From positions 1-64,000 of the forward strand of contig JAETNT010000011.1 in assembly GCA_021772025.1 (NCBI GenBank): a stretch of 64,000 nucleotides of DNA, written 5' to 3'. The stretch is from Enterocloster bolteae (GTDB lineage Bacteria > Bacillota > Clostridia > Lachnospirales > Lachnospiraceae). Under the pieces are notes generated by a model, which ran no database searches, was not told the DNA's origin, and saw nothing but the letters and a program-made list of their open reading frames with translations. Position 1 is the first letter of the stretch; each line of letters opens with the position of its first letter. Positions 8,141-17,003 of this stretch are shown here, in pieces. The position numbers were made by a program, and so were the translations under genes.

Positions 8141-9184
8141 TCAGGGGAACATGGGAATCTGTTTTAAACCGGTATTTTCCGGAAGACCGAACATCAGGTT
8201 CATATTCTGGACAGCCTGGCCGGCCGCACCCTTTACCACGTTATCAATGGCCCCCATCATGATAATCCGGTTGGTTCTGGGGTCAATTTTAAAGTTTACA
8301 TCTGCAAAATTGCTTCCCTCTACAAAACGGGTCTGAGGAACCATATCCTTTTCCAACACCCGGACAAAGTATTCTTTTTCATAATACTTGTCATATGCGG
8401 CTTTTACCTCCTGGTAAGAAACTTCTCTTATTAAAGAAGCATAGGCTGTCACCAAAATCCCGCGGTTCATAGGAACCAGATGAGGGGTAAAGCTGATGAT
8501 CACCGGCTTTCCCGCCGCATAGGACAGCTGTTCTTCAATCTCCGGCGTATGACGGTGGCCTGCCACGCCGTAGGCCTTAATATTTTCATTTACCTCACAA
8601 TACAGATTATCCGCCTTAGCTCCTCTTCCCGCCCCGGAAGTCCCGGACTTTGCATCAATAATAATGGTAGACGGATCGATAAGCCCTTCTTTTACAAGAG
8701 GGTAGATGCTTAAAAAGGAGCAGGTAGGATAGCACCCCGGATTGGCGATAAGCCTGGCAGTTTTCACTGCCTCCCGGTTAATCTCCGGAAGTCCGTATAC
8801 TGCTTCCCCGATAAACTGAGGACTGGCATGGGGAATCTTATACCATTCTTCATATACCGACACATTTTTAATCCGAAAATCAGCGCTTAAATCGATTATT
8901 TTTACTTTAGATAAAACCCCCTCATTTATGAGAGAAGCGCACAGGCCCTGGGGAGTTGCCATAAAAATCACGTCCACCAGATCGGCCAGTTCTTCTATAT
9001 CATCGGCTCTGCAGATGTCGTCTACAATTTGGAACATGTTCTGGTAAATAGAAGCATACTTCTTATCAATATAACTTTTGGAACCATACCATTTTATCTC
9101 CACATCGTCCCGCTGTAAAAGCAGTCTGGCCAGTTCGCCGCCTGCATAGCCGGTAGAACCAATAATTCCAGCTTTTATCATCAT
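8141..9184 (-). CDS. argC: N-acetyl-gamma-glutamyl-phosphate reductase
   Basis: A 347-aa NADPH-dependent reductase. The N-terminal Rossmann motif G-S-T-G-Y-A-G (9-15) and the catalytic cysteine in N-P-G-C-Y-P-T are present, along with G-S-N-F-A-D-V-N near the C-terminus. First gene of the arginine operon; its promoter overlaps likely ArgR sites and is divergent from argG. Confidence 0.95.
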   Translation of the reverse strand: MMIKAGIIGSTGYAGGELARLLLQRDDVEIKWYGSKSYIDKKYASIYQNMFQIVDDICRADDIEELADLVDVIFMATPQGLCASLINEGVLSKVKIIDLSADFRIKNVSVYEEWYKIPHASPQFIGEAVYGLPEINREAVKTARLIANPGCYPTCSFLSIYPLVKEGLIDPSTIIIDAKSGTSGAGRGAKADNLYCEVNENIKAYGVAGHRHTPEIEEQLSYAAGKPVIISFTPHLVPMNRGILVTAYASLIREVSYQEVKAAYDKYYEKEYFVRVLEKDMVPQTRFVEGSNFADVNFKIDPRTNRIIMMGAIDNVVKGAAGQAVQNMNLMFGLPENTGLKQIPMFP

Positions 9185-9217
9185 ATTTCCTCCATAAGTG
9201 TAAGCTTATTATAGATT

Positions 9218-9253
9218 TTCATAATTATACACTTATATTGAATATTATGCAAG
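9218..9253. promoter_or_regulatory. argC promoter overlapping ARG-box-like sites
   Basis: Minus strand TTGCAT (9247-9252), 17-nt spacer, TATAAT (9224-9229). Two AT-rich imperfect palindromes overlap it: TTCATAATTATACA (9218-9231) and TTGAATATTATGCAAG (9238-9253), both resembling ArgR/AhrC boxes. ArgR itself is not encoded in the window, so the operator call rests on pattern and context. Confidence 0.6.
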
Positions 9254-9366
9254 CTGTTTTTTCGCTGCTTCCTGCTTTTTTCTGCTGTTTTTTGAGCCTT
9301 TATTTGGTTACTTTTTGTGTATTTTTACTATTTTAATAGTTATCCCTGCTTTTTAAAATTTTGTGC

Positions 9367-9395
9367 TTGCATTTTCTTACATACTGTTGTATATT
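9367..9395 (+). promoter_or_regulatory. argG promoter
   Basis: TTGCAT (9367-9372), 17-nt spacer, TATATT (9390-9395), about 48 nt before the argG start. It has the same -35 hexamer as the divergent argC promoter. Confidence 0.65.
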
Positions 9396-9443
9396 TATAA
9401 CCGTCATCTCATGACAGTTCACATTCAGGAGGAGTTTCATTTT

Positions 9444-10670
9444 ATGAAAGAGAAAGTAGTTTTAGCATATTCCGGCGGTCTGGATACTACCGCAATTATT
9501 CCTTGGTTAAAGGAAAATTTTGATTATGAGGTTATTTGCTGCTGCATTGACTGCGGCCAGGGAGAAGAACTGGACGGCCTGGACGAAAGAGCAAAGATGT
9601 CCGGCGCTTCCAAATTATATATCGAAAACATTATTGATGATTTCTGCGACAATTATATCATGCCCTGTGTAAAAGCGGGAGCTGTTTACGAAAATAAATA
9701 TCTGTTAGGTACCTCTATGGCCCGTCCGGTTATTGCCAAAAAGCTGGTGGAAATTGCCCGCAAAGAGGGAGCTGTGGCCATCTGCCACGGCGCTACGGGA
9801 AAGGGCAACGACCAGATTCGTTTTGAGCTTGGCATTAAGGCCCTGGCACCCGATATCAAAATTATCGCTCCCTGGCGTATGACAGATGTATGGACCATGC
9901 AGTCCAGGGAAGATGAAATCGAATATTGTAAGGCTCACGGCATTCATCTGCCTTTTTCCGCGGATTCCAGTTACAGCCGCGACCGGAACTTATGGCACAT
10001 CAGCCACGAAGGCCTGGAGCTTGAGGATCCGGCAAACGAACCCAACTACAAACATTTGCTGGTATTGGGCGTTACCCCGGAAGAAGCTCCTGATCAGGGC
10101 GAATACGTAACCATGACCTTTGAAAAAGGAATCCCCACCAGTGTAAACGGAGAGAAGATGAAGGTTTCAGAGGTAATTGCCAAGTTAAATGAATTGGGCG
10201 GCAAACACGGAATCGGTATTGTCGATATTGTAGAAAACCGCGTAGTAGGAATGAAATCCCGAGGCGTTTATGAGACTCCCGGAGGAACCATCCTCATGGA
10301 AGCCCATCAGCAGCTTGAAGAGCTGATTTTAGACCGGGCTACTATGGAAGTAAAGAAAGAGATGGCCGGGAAATTTGCTCAGATCGTGTATGAAGGTAAA
10401 TGGTATACCCCTCTGCGTGAGGCTATTCAGGCGTTTATTGAGTCCACTCAGGAGTATGTCACCGGTGAAGTTAAATTCAAGCTTTACAAAGGCAACATCA
10501 CCAAAGCCGGAACCACTTCTCCCTACTCCTTATACAGCGAATCCCTGGCATCCTTTACCACCGGCGATCTCTACGATCATCACGATGCCGACGGTTTTAT
10601 CACTCTCTTCGGTCTGCCTTTAAAGGTTCGGGCCATGAAACTGGCAGAAGTAAAGAACAGCCAAAAATAA
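9444..10670 (+). CDS. argG: Argininosuccinate synthase
   Basis: A 408-aa ATP-dependent enzyme that joins citrulline and aspartate. The PP-loop A-Y-S-G-G-L-D-T-T is at residues 8-16 and the G-A-T-G-K-G-N-D-Q segment follows near 115. The start is the ATG at 9444, preceded by AGGAGGAG (9427-9434); an in-frame extension to 9363 would overlap the promoter. It stands alone, divergent from argC; the next pathway gene, argH, is 42 kb away in the window. Confidence 0.96.
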   Translation: MKEKVVLAYSGGLDTTAIIPWLKENFDYEVICCCIDCGQGEELDGLDERAKMSGASKLYIENIIDDFCDNYIMPCVKAGAVYENKYLLGTSMARPVIAKKLVEIARKEGAVAICHGATGKGNDQIRFELGIKALAPDIKIIAPWRMTDVWTMQSREDEIEYCKAHGIHLPFSADSSYSRDRNLWHISHEGLELEDPANEPNYKHLLVLGVTPEEAPDQGEYVTMTFEKGIPTSVNGEKMKVSEVIAKLNELGGKHGIGIVDIVENRVVGMKSRGVYETPGGTILMEAHQQLEELILDRATMEVKKEMAGKFAQIVYEGKWYTPLREAIQAFIESTQEYVTGEVKFKLYKGNITKAGTTSPYSLYSESLASFTTGDLYDHHDADGFITLFGLPLKVRAMKLAEVKNSQK

Positions 10671-10689
10671 AATGTTTATAAATTCATTG

Positions 10690-10731
10690 AAATCACCTCT
10701 GTTATTCTGCTATAATAGAGGTGATTTTATT
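10690..10731 (+). terminator. Terminator of argG
   Basis: AAATCACCTCT (10690-10700) pairs with AGAGGTGATTT (10717-10727), followed by TTAT. Confidence 0.75.
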
Positions 10732-10796
10732 GAAATACCCGGCACCCCTGCTTTTTGCAGGCGTCGGCCGGAACTTTATCTAAAGGGGGATATTTT

Positions 10797-11510
10797 ATGG
10801 AATCTATGAATTTAAACGGCCAGCCTTATTCCGCCAGCCTCAATCCCACAGAATCTGTAGGACGCTACACGGCAAAGACCTTTGCCTGGATGTTTGCAGG
10901 GCTGATGTTTACCTTCATTATCGCCTTGGCCGGCTATACTACCGGAGCGGTTCTTTATGTGTTTTCTGTACCCTATCTGTATCTGATTTTGGGTATTGCC
11001 GAGCTCCTTGTGGTTATCTTTTTGTCCGCCCGGATTCAAAAAATGTCTGTCGGAACAGCCAGAGCCCTGTTTTTTACCTATGCGGCATTAAACGGCGTAG
11101 TGTTCTCTGCGTATTTTCTGATTTATCTGACTACGGATTTGATTCTGGTATTTGGCGCTACTTCCCTGTTCTTTGGGATTATGGCACTGATCGGTTACTT
11201 TACTAAAGCCGATTTCAGCAAGCTTCACAGCTTCCTTATCGGCGGACTGGTTTTCCTGATGATTTTCTGGATTGCCGCTATGTTTATCAATTTAAGCCAG
11301 TTTACCACTATTGCCTGTACCATCGGCGTATTTCTCTTCCTGGTACTCACTGCTTATGATACTCAGAAGATCCGCGCTTACCATGGATACTATTCCCAGG
11401 ATTCGGAAATGCTTGCAAAAGCTTCCATCTTCAGCGCCCTTCAGCTTTATCTGGACTTTATCAATCTGTTTTTGTATTTGCTGAGATTGCTGGGCAGAAA
11501 CAGAAAGTAA
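10797..11510 (+). CDS. Bax inhibitor-1 (BI-1/YccA) family membrane protein
   Basis: A 237-aa protein with about seven hydrophobic segments after a short polar N-terminus, matching the BI-1/YetJ/YccA family. The segment near the end, L-T-A-Y-D-T-Q-K-I, is the conserved family motif that includes the Asp of the di-aspartyl pH sensor. Bacterial YetJ leaks calcium in a pH-dependent way; other members interact with FtsH. The start is the ATG at 10797 with AAAGGGGG 8 nt upstream. Monocistronic between argG and a MATE gene. Confidence 0.88.
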   Translation: MESMNLNGQPYSASLNPTESVGRYTAKTFAWMFAGLMFTFIIALAGYTTGAVLYVFSVPYLYLILGIAELLVVIFLSARIQKMSVGTARALFFTYAALNGVVFSAYFLIYLTTDLILVFGATSLFFGIMALIGYFTKADFSKLHSFLIGGLVFLMIFWIAAMFINLSQFTTIACTIGVFLFLVLTAYDTQKIRAYHGYYSQDSEMLAKASIFSALQLYLDFINLFLYLLRLLGRNRK

Positions 11511-11539
11511 GGAATCTGGCAGAACGCAAAATTTGGGAC

Positions 11540-11569
11540 TTGACTTTTCGGCCTCACATCTGCTATATT
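11540..11569 (+). promoter_or_regulatory. Probable promoter upstream of the MATE gene
   Basis: TTGACT (11540-11545), 18-nt spacer, TATATT (11564-11569). Transcription would start at about 11576, exactly where the next hairpin begins. Confidence 0.5.
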
Positions 11570-11575
11570 TTTATT

Positions 11576-11627
11576 GCAACGTGTAGCTTCACCGCGTAAA
11601 TCCGGTTGATTGCTACACGTTGTTTTT
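11576..11627 (+). terminator. Hairpin with T-tract (terminator or leader attenuator)
   Basis: GCAACGTGTAGC (11576-11587) pairs with GCTACACGTTG (11612-11622; the pairing runs from 11577), followed by TTTTT (11623-11627). It may end the BI-1 transcript, but its position directly after a promoter-like sequence also allows attenuation of the MATE gene. Confidence 0.65.
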
Positions 11628-11727
11628 ATTTATAACAAAAAGCAATACTAAAAAGCGCGCGGCCAGAGGGCATAAGTCCAGCTCTTCTCGCCGGGCGTTT
11701 TCTCATGTTCAGAGGAGGAATCAATTG

Positions 11728-13129
11728 ATGGAATCAAAAGCAAATTCATTCTTAGAAACAGAACGACTGGACAGGCTAATGGCCAGGTACGCCGTTCCCT
11801 GTGTCATCTCTCTACTAGTGGCGGCGCTCTACAACATTGTGGATCAGATTTTTATCGCCAATGCAGACTATCTCGGCTCCTACGGCAATGCTGCAAATAC
11901 GGTCGTCTTTCCGCTGACAGTTGTGGCCCTGTCTATTGCAGTAATGATCGGCGACGGCTGCTGTGCTTTCGTCAGTATCAGTCTAGGAGCCGGAAACAAG
12001 GACAACGCCCGCAAGAGTATCGGTAGTGCGATCCTGCTGTGCATCGTCTCTGGCTTGATTTTGTCGGCGCTTTATCTGGCCTTTCAAGAGCCGATTCTGA
12101 CCCTGTTCGGAGGACGGGTCAATGAAGAAACCTTTCACCATGCCAGGGAATACTTCTTCTGGATCACCTTGGGCGTACCGTTTTATATATTCGGACAGGC
12201 TCTGAACCCGATTATTCGCTCCGATGGCAGTCCTAAATTTGCTATGGCCTCCACGCTGGCGGGAGCACTTGTCAATATCATTCTGGATCCTGTCTTTATC
12301 TTCGTTTTTCGTTGGGGAATGGCAGGCGCGGCGGCGGCCACTGTGTTAGGACAAATTCTTACTACTGTTCTGGCAATCTGGTATTTGCGCCATATGAAGT
12401 CCGTCCGCTTGGAAAGAACCAGCTTTCGATTCCACAGTCAGCTGGCAAAGAAATATCTGCCATTGGGAATTTGCAGTTTTCTGTCTCAAATTTCCCTGGT
12501 CATGGCAATGGCGGCGATTCAAAACATGACACTGAAATACAGCGCCATTGATCCAATCTTTGGACAGGAACAGTACACTCAGATTCCCATGGCGGTGCTG
12601 GGAATTGTAATGAAGTTTTTCCAGATTGTTATTTCCGTTTCTGTAGGGCTGGCGGCAGGGTGTATTCCGATAGTAGGCTACAATATCGGTGCAGGCCGTA
12701 AAGACCGGGCCAAGTCCTTGTTTACCCGCCTGCTGGCATCGGAGGCCATTGTCGGGGCAGCAGCATTGCTGATCGTAGAGCTGTTCCCCCGGCAGCTTAT
12801 CGGGATTTTTGGCGCAGCCAATGAGAGCGTGTATTATACGCAATATGCGACGAAATGCTTCCGTGTTTACCTTTGCATGATGATATTGGCCACAGTGAAC
12901 AAAGGTACTTTCATCTATCTCCAGTCTTTGGGCCGAGCTTTTGCTTCCACTGCCATCTCTATGGTACGGGAAATGCTGTTCGGCGTAGGGTTTTCCCTGC
13001 TGCTTCCCCGATGGGTTCGGATTGGATGGGGTGCTGTACTCTATGCCGGTTTCCGATCTGCTGACGTTTGTAATTTGCGTGATTGTCATTCGATATACCT
13101 ATAAAACTTTAGACTGCAGGATATTATGA
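11728..13129 (+). pseudogene. MATE-family multidrug efflux protein with a C-terminal frameshift
   Basis: A MATE transporter with a good start (ATG 11728 after AGGAGGAA) and about 12 membrane segments. As written, the frame continues to a stop at 13104 (458 aa), but the last 30 or so residues do not look like a MATE end. Shifting one base at the CCCC run (13006-13009) yields G-L-D-G-V-L-Y-S-M-P-V-S-D-L-L-T-F and then I-R-Y-T-Y-K, a typical MATE C-terminus, and stops at 13129 (466 aa). So a single extra C, either real or a sequencing error in a homopolymer, displaces the last helix. Since most of the transporter is intact it may retain some function. Drug or cation substrate unknown. Confidence 0.78.
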
Positions 13130-13142
13130 ACGGTACCCACAA

Positions 13143-13165
13143 AAGCCTGCTCATAAAGCAGGCTT
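13143..13165. terminator. Bidirectional terminator
   Basis: AAGCCTGCT (13143-13151) pairs with AGCAGGCTT (13157-13165) between the convergent MATE and anti-sigma genes. T-runs lie on both sides (TTTTGTGG on the minus strand; GGATTTTTTT on the plus strand). Confidence 0.7.
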
Positions 13166-13937
13166 AAAGGGGATTTTTTTCGTTTCTCCATCTGTTTCCG
13201 TGTCTGCCTCCATGTCCATGATGCCCATTTTCCCGGCTATTGTCTGATGAAGTTTTCTTTTCATTATCAACTCTAAGGCTGTCAATTAACTCCCAGATTT
13301 CCCTCATGGTCATGTTCTGCACTATCTCAGGGGTAATATCCGGATCCAGAAGCTGCAGTTCTAAAAAGGCTTTATATTTCCCACATGAGAGCCCCGTTTC
13401 ATGGGCAGCGGCAACCTCTTCTGAACGTGCAAAATAGCAATGGGTGTTTTTGTGATCTGCCGTACACGTCTCAACACCCGAAAGAATTTTCGCCGATTGC
13501 TGTTCGTCTGAACCTACAACGGTAATAGTCATAACCTCATCTCCGGACAGCAGTGCAGTTATACTCTCGTAATTTAATATCTGTTCAATAGCTTCTGCAT
13601 ACTTTTTATGCTTTACATCAATAACATGGGAAAGTTCCTTTCCATCCTCGTTAAATCCGTTCACAAAAATAACCCGATCAAACCGGTTGATGCTTAATTC
13701 TATGGAAGGATTAATGTCAATACTGATTTGTACAGTGGGAGTAAAGTAGAGCCAGCGTCCCCCAAACAGCATAAGAAGCATACACACACAGGCCCCGGCA
13801 TAAACATGATACCTATGCCTTTCGACGTTTGCTCTGGTATACTCCTGTGTCTTCTTCGCAAGAAATGCCTTGGTACGAACCTTTAATTCTTCTTCTGCCT
13901 GTATCGGACCGAAGAGTTCCTTGAATGCATTATTCAT
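13164..13937 (-). CDS. RsgI-like membrane anti-sigma factor
   Basis: A 257-aa single-pass protein: a cytoplasmic N-terminal region of about 45 residues, one membrane segment (about 47-65), then an extracytoplasmic RsgI-like domain recognisable by I-S-I-D-I-N-P-S-I-E-L and N-R-F-D-R-V-I. The C-terminal tail is His/Gly-rich (G-H-H-G-H-G-G-R-H-G), a possible metal-binding end. The start is the ATG at 13937 inside the sigma gene's last codons (8-nt overlap), preceded by GGAGGTG, so sigma and anti-sigma are translationally coupled. It probably holds the ECF factor at the membrane until an outside signal arrives; the signal is unknown. Confidence 0.8.
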   Translation of the reverse strand: MNNAFKELFGPIQAEEELKVRTKAFLAKKTQEYTRANVERHRYHVYAGACVCMLLMLFGGRWLYFTPTVQISIDINPSIELSINRFDRVIFVNGFNEDGKELSHVIDVKHKKYAEAIEQILNYESITALLSGDEVMTITVVGSDEQQSAKILSGVETCTADHKNTHCYFARSEEVAAAHETGLSCGKYKAFLELQLLDPDITPEIVQNMTMREIWELIDSLRVDNEKKTSSDNSRENGHHGHGGRHGNRWRNEKNPL

Positions 13938-14415
13938 AATTATAATCACCTCCCAACCTTTCCCTTAACATCTGTTTGGAACGAGTCAGGAGTGTATAAA
14001 TGGTATTTACGTTTTTCCCTAAAATCCGGCTTATCTGCGGCGCAGTATATCCTTCAAAATAATGCAGGTATACAACGTCCCGATATTTCTGGGGCAACGC
14101 AAACACGGCCTCCCAAACATCTCTGTAATCCTCAGGCTTCTCCTCCGGATGTTCCGTCACTTCATCTAACGAAACCGTATGGCGGCGAAAAAAATTTTTC
14201 AGCAAATCCCTGCAGGCGTTGATGGTAACCCGAATAAACCATGCTTTTTCATGCTCGTCATTTTCAAAGGAAACGGAGCTAAGGACATACTTCAAAAACA
14301 CGGTTTGAAATATGTCCTCCGTATCAGCATCATTTTTCAAATGTACTGCACATAGCCGCCGGACAGTATCGGAATACCTTTCGATGGCTCTGATTGTCTC
14401 CTGTTCGCTTCGCAT
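13930..14415 (-). CDS. ECF-type RNA polymerase sigma factor
   Basis: A 161-aa sigma-70 family protein of ECF size. Region 2 is seen as D-A-D-T-E-D-I-F-Q-T-V-F-L-K-Y (about 29-43) with W-F-I-R-V-T-I-N-A-C after it, and region 4 as L-P-Q-K-Y-R-D-V-V-Y-L-H-Y-F-E-G-Y followed by the helix-turn-helix A-P-Q-I-S-R-I-L-G-K-N-V-N-T-I. It lies 15 nt after the Ca-loop peptide gene and overlaps the anti-sigma gene. Confidence 0.92.
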   Translation of the reverse strand: MRSEQETIRAIERYSDTVRRLCAVHLKNDADTEDIFQTVFLKYVLSSVSFENDEHEKAWFIRVTINACRDLLKNFFRRHTVSLDEVTEHPEEKPEDYRDVWEAVFALPQKYRDVVYLHYFEGYTAPQISRILGKNVNTIYTLLTRSKQMLRERLGGDYNYE

Positions 14416-14430
14416 AATGGTTCCTTTTGT

Positions 14431-14700
14431 TTATCTGCGGCATCCGCCCCGAAAGCCGTTTCCGCATCCGCTCCGAAAGCCGTTTCCGCATCCGCCGCTC
14501 TGACAAGATATATAGTTATCACAAATGCCATCTCCATCCTCATCTGCATAAATGCACATGCTGCCGACATTGTCGCAGATACCGTCTCCGTCTGCGTCCA
14601 CAAAATAGTGTCTGCTCCTGTGTCCTGCCGCAAATGCGGTTGTTGCTCCTAATGATAATAAAATCATTGCTGTGAAAACTCCTAAAAACGCTTTTCTCAT
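14431..14700 (-). CDS. Secreted peptide with two Ca-binding-type loops and a Gly/Cys repeat tail
   Basis: An 89-aa protein with a clear signal peptide (1 to about 25: M-R-K start, hydrophobic core, A-F-A-A cleavage region). The mature part has two loops of the form D-x-D-G-D-G-I-C-D-N (35-44 and 53-62), like thrombospondin type-3 or dockerin calcium loops with a Cys in each. The tail repeats the 8-residue unit G-C-G-N-G-F-R-S/G twice, encoded by a 22-bp direct repeat (14449-14470 and 14473-14494, 24-bp period). RBS is a strong GGAGG. It is the first gene before the ECF sigma and anti-sigma genes. I do not recognise a named family; extracellular Ca binding is inferred from the loops. Confidence 0.75.
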   Translation of the reverse strand: MRKAFLGVFTAMILLSLGATTAFAAGHRSRHYFVDADGDGICDNVGSMCIYADEDGDGICDNYISCQSGGCGNGFRSGCGNGFRGGCRR

Positions 14701-14833
14701 AGTATTCCTCCATTATATTTGATAGTCCTTTCCGACTTCACCTTTAATACGATTGTCGGAATAAAATCCATTCAATCATTCTAAAATTTTATTGCAGCTA
14801 TTGACATTATATCAAAACAATACTATTGGTATA

Positions 14834-14861
14834 TTGACAATTTGCTCCAAGAAGTTATAAT
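14834..14861 (+). promoter_or_regulatory. Promoter of the small metalloprotease gene
   Basis: TTGACA (14834-14839), 16-nt spacer, TATAAT (14856-14861), about 55 nt before the start codon. Confidence 0.7.
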
Positions 14862-14916
14862 GAAATTATGAAAAATAGTGCAGACTACTTCTATCAAATG
14901 AACCGGAGGCTGTCTT

Positions 14917-15423
14917 ATGAGCGTTTCACTTTCTTTGAATCAAATGTCCTTTTATAACTCTTCCTATAACCAGTTCCGATTATCCGGCTATGCTTTGTCA
15001 GGTCAGTCCCAGGTTGCCCTTCCCGGCCAGTCCCAGACTGATGAGGCAGGAGGCGGACGAAAGGTTAAAGGAGCCGGAGATTACGATACCTATGAATGTC
15101 AGACCTGCGAAAACAGGAAATATAAAGACGGTTCCAACGATATGGGAGTTTCCTTTAAGACTCCTACAAAGCTGAGTCCTGAAAAGGCCGCTTCTGCTGT
15201 CCGCTCCCACGAGATGGAGCACGTATCCAGGGCCAAGGCTAAGGCCGCAAGAGAAGGTTCGGAAATTCTTTCCCAGTCTGTCACCTACCGGACGGAAATT
15301 TGTCCCGAATGCGGAAGGCCTTATCTGGCAGGAGGAAACACCAGAACCGTGTTCCGCTCCGCCCCTGAAACGTATGATGAGGAACCTGTGAAAAAGGGAG
15401 TTTATCTGGATCTTAAAGTTTAA
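14917..15423 (+). CDS. Putative metalloprotease (CJM1_0395/SprA-related type)
   Basis: A 168-aa protein with S-H-E-M-E-H-V (about 105-111), an HExxH zinc-protease signature, and two CxxC pairs: C-Q-T-C near residue 60 and C-P-E-C near 129. The layout matches the small SprA-related putative metalloproteases. There is no signal peptide; the N-terminus is Ser/Gln-rich. The proteolytic role is family-based and untested. ATG is preceded by CCGGAGG. Monocistronic with its own promoter and terminator; the neighbours do not suggest a substrate. Confidence 0.7.
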   Translation: MSVSLSLNQMSFYNSSYNQFRLSGYALSGQSQVALPGQSQTDEAGGGRKVKGAGDYDTYECQTCENRKYKDGSNDMGVSFKTPTKLSPEKAASAVRSHEMEHVSRAKAKAAREGSEILSQSVTYRTEICPECGRPYLAGGNTRTVFRSAPETYDEEPVKKGVYLDLKV

Positions 15424-15436
15424 ATGTTTTTAAGTT

Positions 15437-15483
15437 AAAAATCCCATTTACATTGCAAAATCAGTGCAAATGGGATTTTTTAT
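15437..15483 (+). terminator. Terminator of the metalloprotease gene
   Basis: AAAATCCCATTT (about 15438-15449) pairs with AAATGGGATTTT (15468-15479), with a run of T following. It also lies just after the end of the convergent sulfatase gene. Confidence 0.8.
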
Positions 15484-15502
15484 TTCCGCATCCGGCAAAA
15501 GG

Positions 15503-16987
15503 CTACTCCAGTCCCATCCGGATAAACTGCTCCTCGGGACAGTCATTGGCCCTCATCAGCCTTTTCATCAGCTCTGCCATTCGCCGCTCCTCCTCTTCAT
15601 TCTCCAATGATTTTAGCTCCATAGGGTCCTCCTTCAGGCAAAACAGCATAGTAGGGTATTCCGCCTGGGAAATCCTTCCGGTACTTTCCAGCCTCATGAC
15701 AGGAATTTCCTTAGTAAAGGAAAATGGTCTGTAAAGGCTCATATTGCGTAACACTTCATTGTTTATAAACGCCCGTCTTCCTCCATGGCGCGTAGGCATC
15801 AGCGTATATTCATAGCGGGGCCGGTTGCCTGGCAGCGGACTTCGCATATAGACCCAAGAGCCGTCCGTACAGCAGATCTGACCGCCGAAAATACCAAACA
15901 AGCCGCCTTCCCGAATAGGCTCATCCTTCCAAAGGACAGGGCGCAGGGATCTTCCCTCCATGTCCTTTGGAAGGGGCCGGCCAAAATATTCCAGCAGCGT
16001 GGCAGGAAGATCGATGGTCTGAACCAGGCAGGCGGTTCGTGTTCCTTTCTTACCGCATCTGGGATCCCACACAAATAATGGAGTGTGGGCTACCTCTGCG
16101 TAAAAGGGGCAATGGCATTTGGCCCACTGGCCGTGTTCCGCCAACAGAAAGCCATGATCTGTATTTACTATCAACATGGTATCCTCCCACAGCCCATATT
16201 GATCCATGGCATCCAATATTCTGCCTAAATTCTCATCGCACATCTGAAGCACAGAGGCATATTGTTTTCTCATATGATCAATAAACTCCGGGCTGTCGGT
16301 AGCATTAACGGGCCGGTAGTCAGGCCAGTCGCAAAAAGGTCCCCGGTATTCGTCCGGAAAGCGTTCCTTATATTCCGGCTGGCTGAAAAACGGTTCATGG
16401 GGATCAAAGGTCTCGATCTGGAGGAACCAGTTATCCTGATTGTGATTAACCCGCAAAAACTCCAACCCTTTTTCAAAAGTACAAAACTGAGGCTGATAAG
16501 CAGCGGAAGGCATTGCCGTCCGGTTAGCAAAATCCTGCCCTACCCAGTTATCCGAGGGATCTCCGCATAGATTTCCGGTAGGATACGGCCCCCCTGTAAA
16601 CCCAACCAAAGGCTGCCAGTTATCTCCCTCCTGTCCCCGCACACATTCCCAGGTGCTGTAACGCTGGTGATAGGTAGCTCCTCCGTCTTCCCAATAGTGG
16701 TAGTGATCGCTGATCAAATGAGTGTGAATTCCGGCCTCCTTTAACATCTGCGGCATGGAATCATCAAAAGGTTCCAGAGGTCCCCAGCTTCGGTGCAGAA
16801 AATTATAACGGCCTGTGTGAAGCTCCCGACGGGCAGGCATACAGGGCATGCTTCCCACCCAGCAGTTATCAAATGTTACGGCATGCCGGGCCAGGCGCTG
16901 AAAATTCTCTGTATGAGTCCAGTGACAGCCATAAGGAGAGAGCATATGGCGGTTTAAAGAATCATACATAACCATAATCGCTTTCAT
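15503..16987 (-). CDS. Cys-type sulfatase (last gene of the sulfatase operon)
   Basis: A 494-aa alkaline-phosphatase-fold sulfatase. The formylglycine site is C49-M-P-A-R53 followed by R-E-L-H-T-G, so maturation needs an anaerobic radical-SAM sulfatase-maturating enzyme, which is not in the window. N-terminal metal ligands include Asp9 (M-Y-D-S), and a later N-T-D-H-G-F motif supplies the other Asp/His ligands. There is no signal peptide, so it is predicted to act in the cytoplasm on an imported sulfate ester. The start is the ATG at 16987 after AAAGGAA; the upstream TTG is less likely. It lies 16 nt after the YesN-like regulator. Confidence 0.9.
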   Translation of the reverse strand: MKAIMVMYDSLNRHMLSPYGCHWTHTENFQRLARHAVTFDNCWVGSMPCMPARRELHTGRYNFLHRSWGPLEPFDDSMPQMLKEAGIHTHLISDHYHYWEDGGATYHQRYSTWECVRGQEGDNWQPLVGFTGGPYPTGNLCGDPSDNWVGQDFANRTAMPSAAYQPQFCTFEKGLEFLRVNHNQDNWFLQIETFDPHEPFFSQPEYKERFPDEYRGPFCDWPDYRPVNATDSPEFIDHMRKQYASVLQMCDENLGRILDAMDQYGLWEDTMLIVNTDHGFLLAEHGQWAKCHCPFYAEVAHTPLFVWDPRCGKKGTRTACLVQTIDLPATLLEYFGRPLPKDMEGRSLRPVLWKDEPIREGGLFGIFGGQICCTDGSWVYMRSPLPGNRPRYEYTLMPTRHGGRRAFINNEVLRNMSLYRPFSFTKEIPVMRLESTGRISQAEYPTMLFCLKEDPMELKSLENEEEERRMAELMKRLMRANDCPEEQFIRMGLE

Positions 16988-17003
16988 CAATATTCCTTTC
17001 TGA

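Noticed and set aside
12346..13089. 247-codon minus-strand frame opposite the MATE gene
   Set aside because: Antisense shadow of a coding region; composition is Gln/His-rich as expected from reverse reading, and no start signal is seen.
14449..14494. Two 22-bp direct repeats considered as a CRISPR or tandem-repeat locus
   Set aside because: Only two copies with a 2-bp gap, in frame within the secreted peptide gene, where they encode the repeated Gly/Cys unit.
13164..14700. A cellulosome-type dockerin for the Ca-loop peptide
   Set aside because: The two loops lack the paired dockerin helices and spacing, and no cohesin or scaffoldin is nearby.
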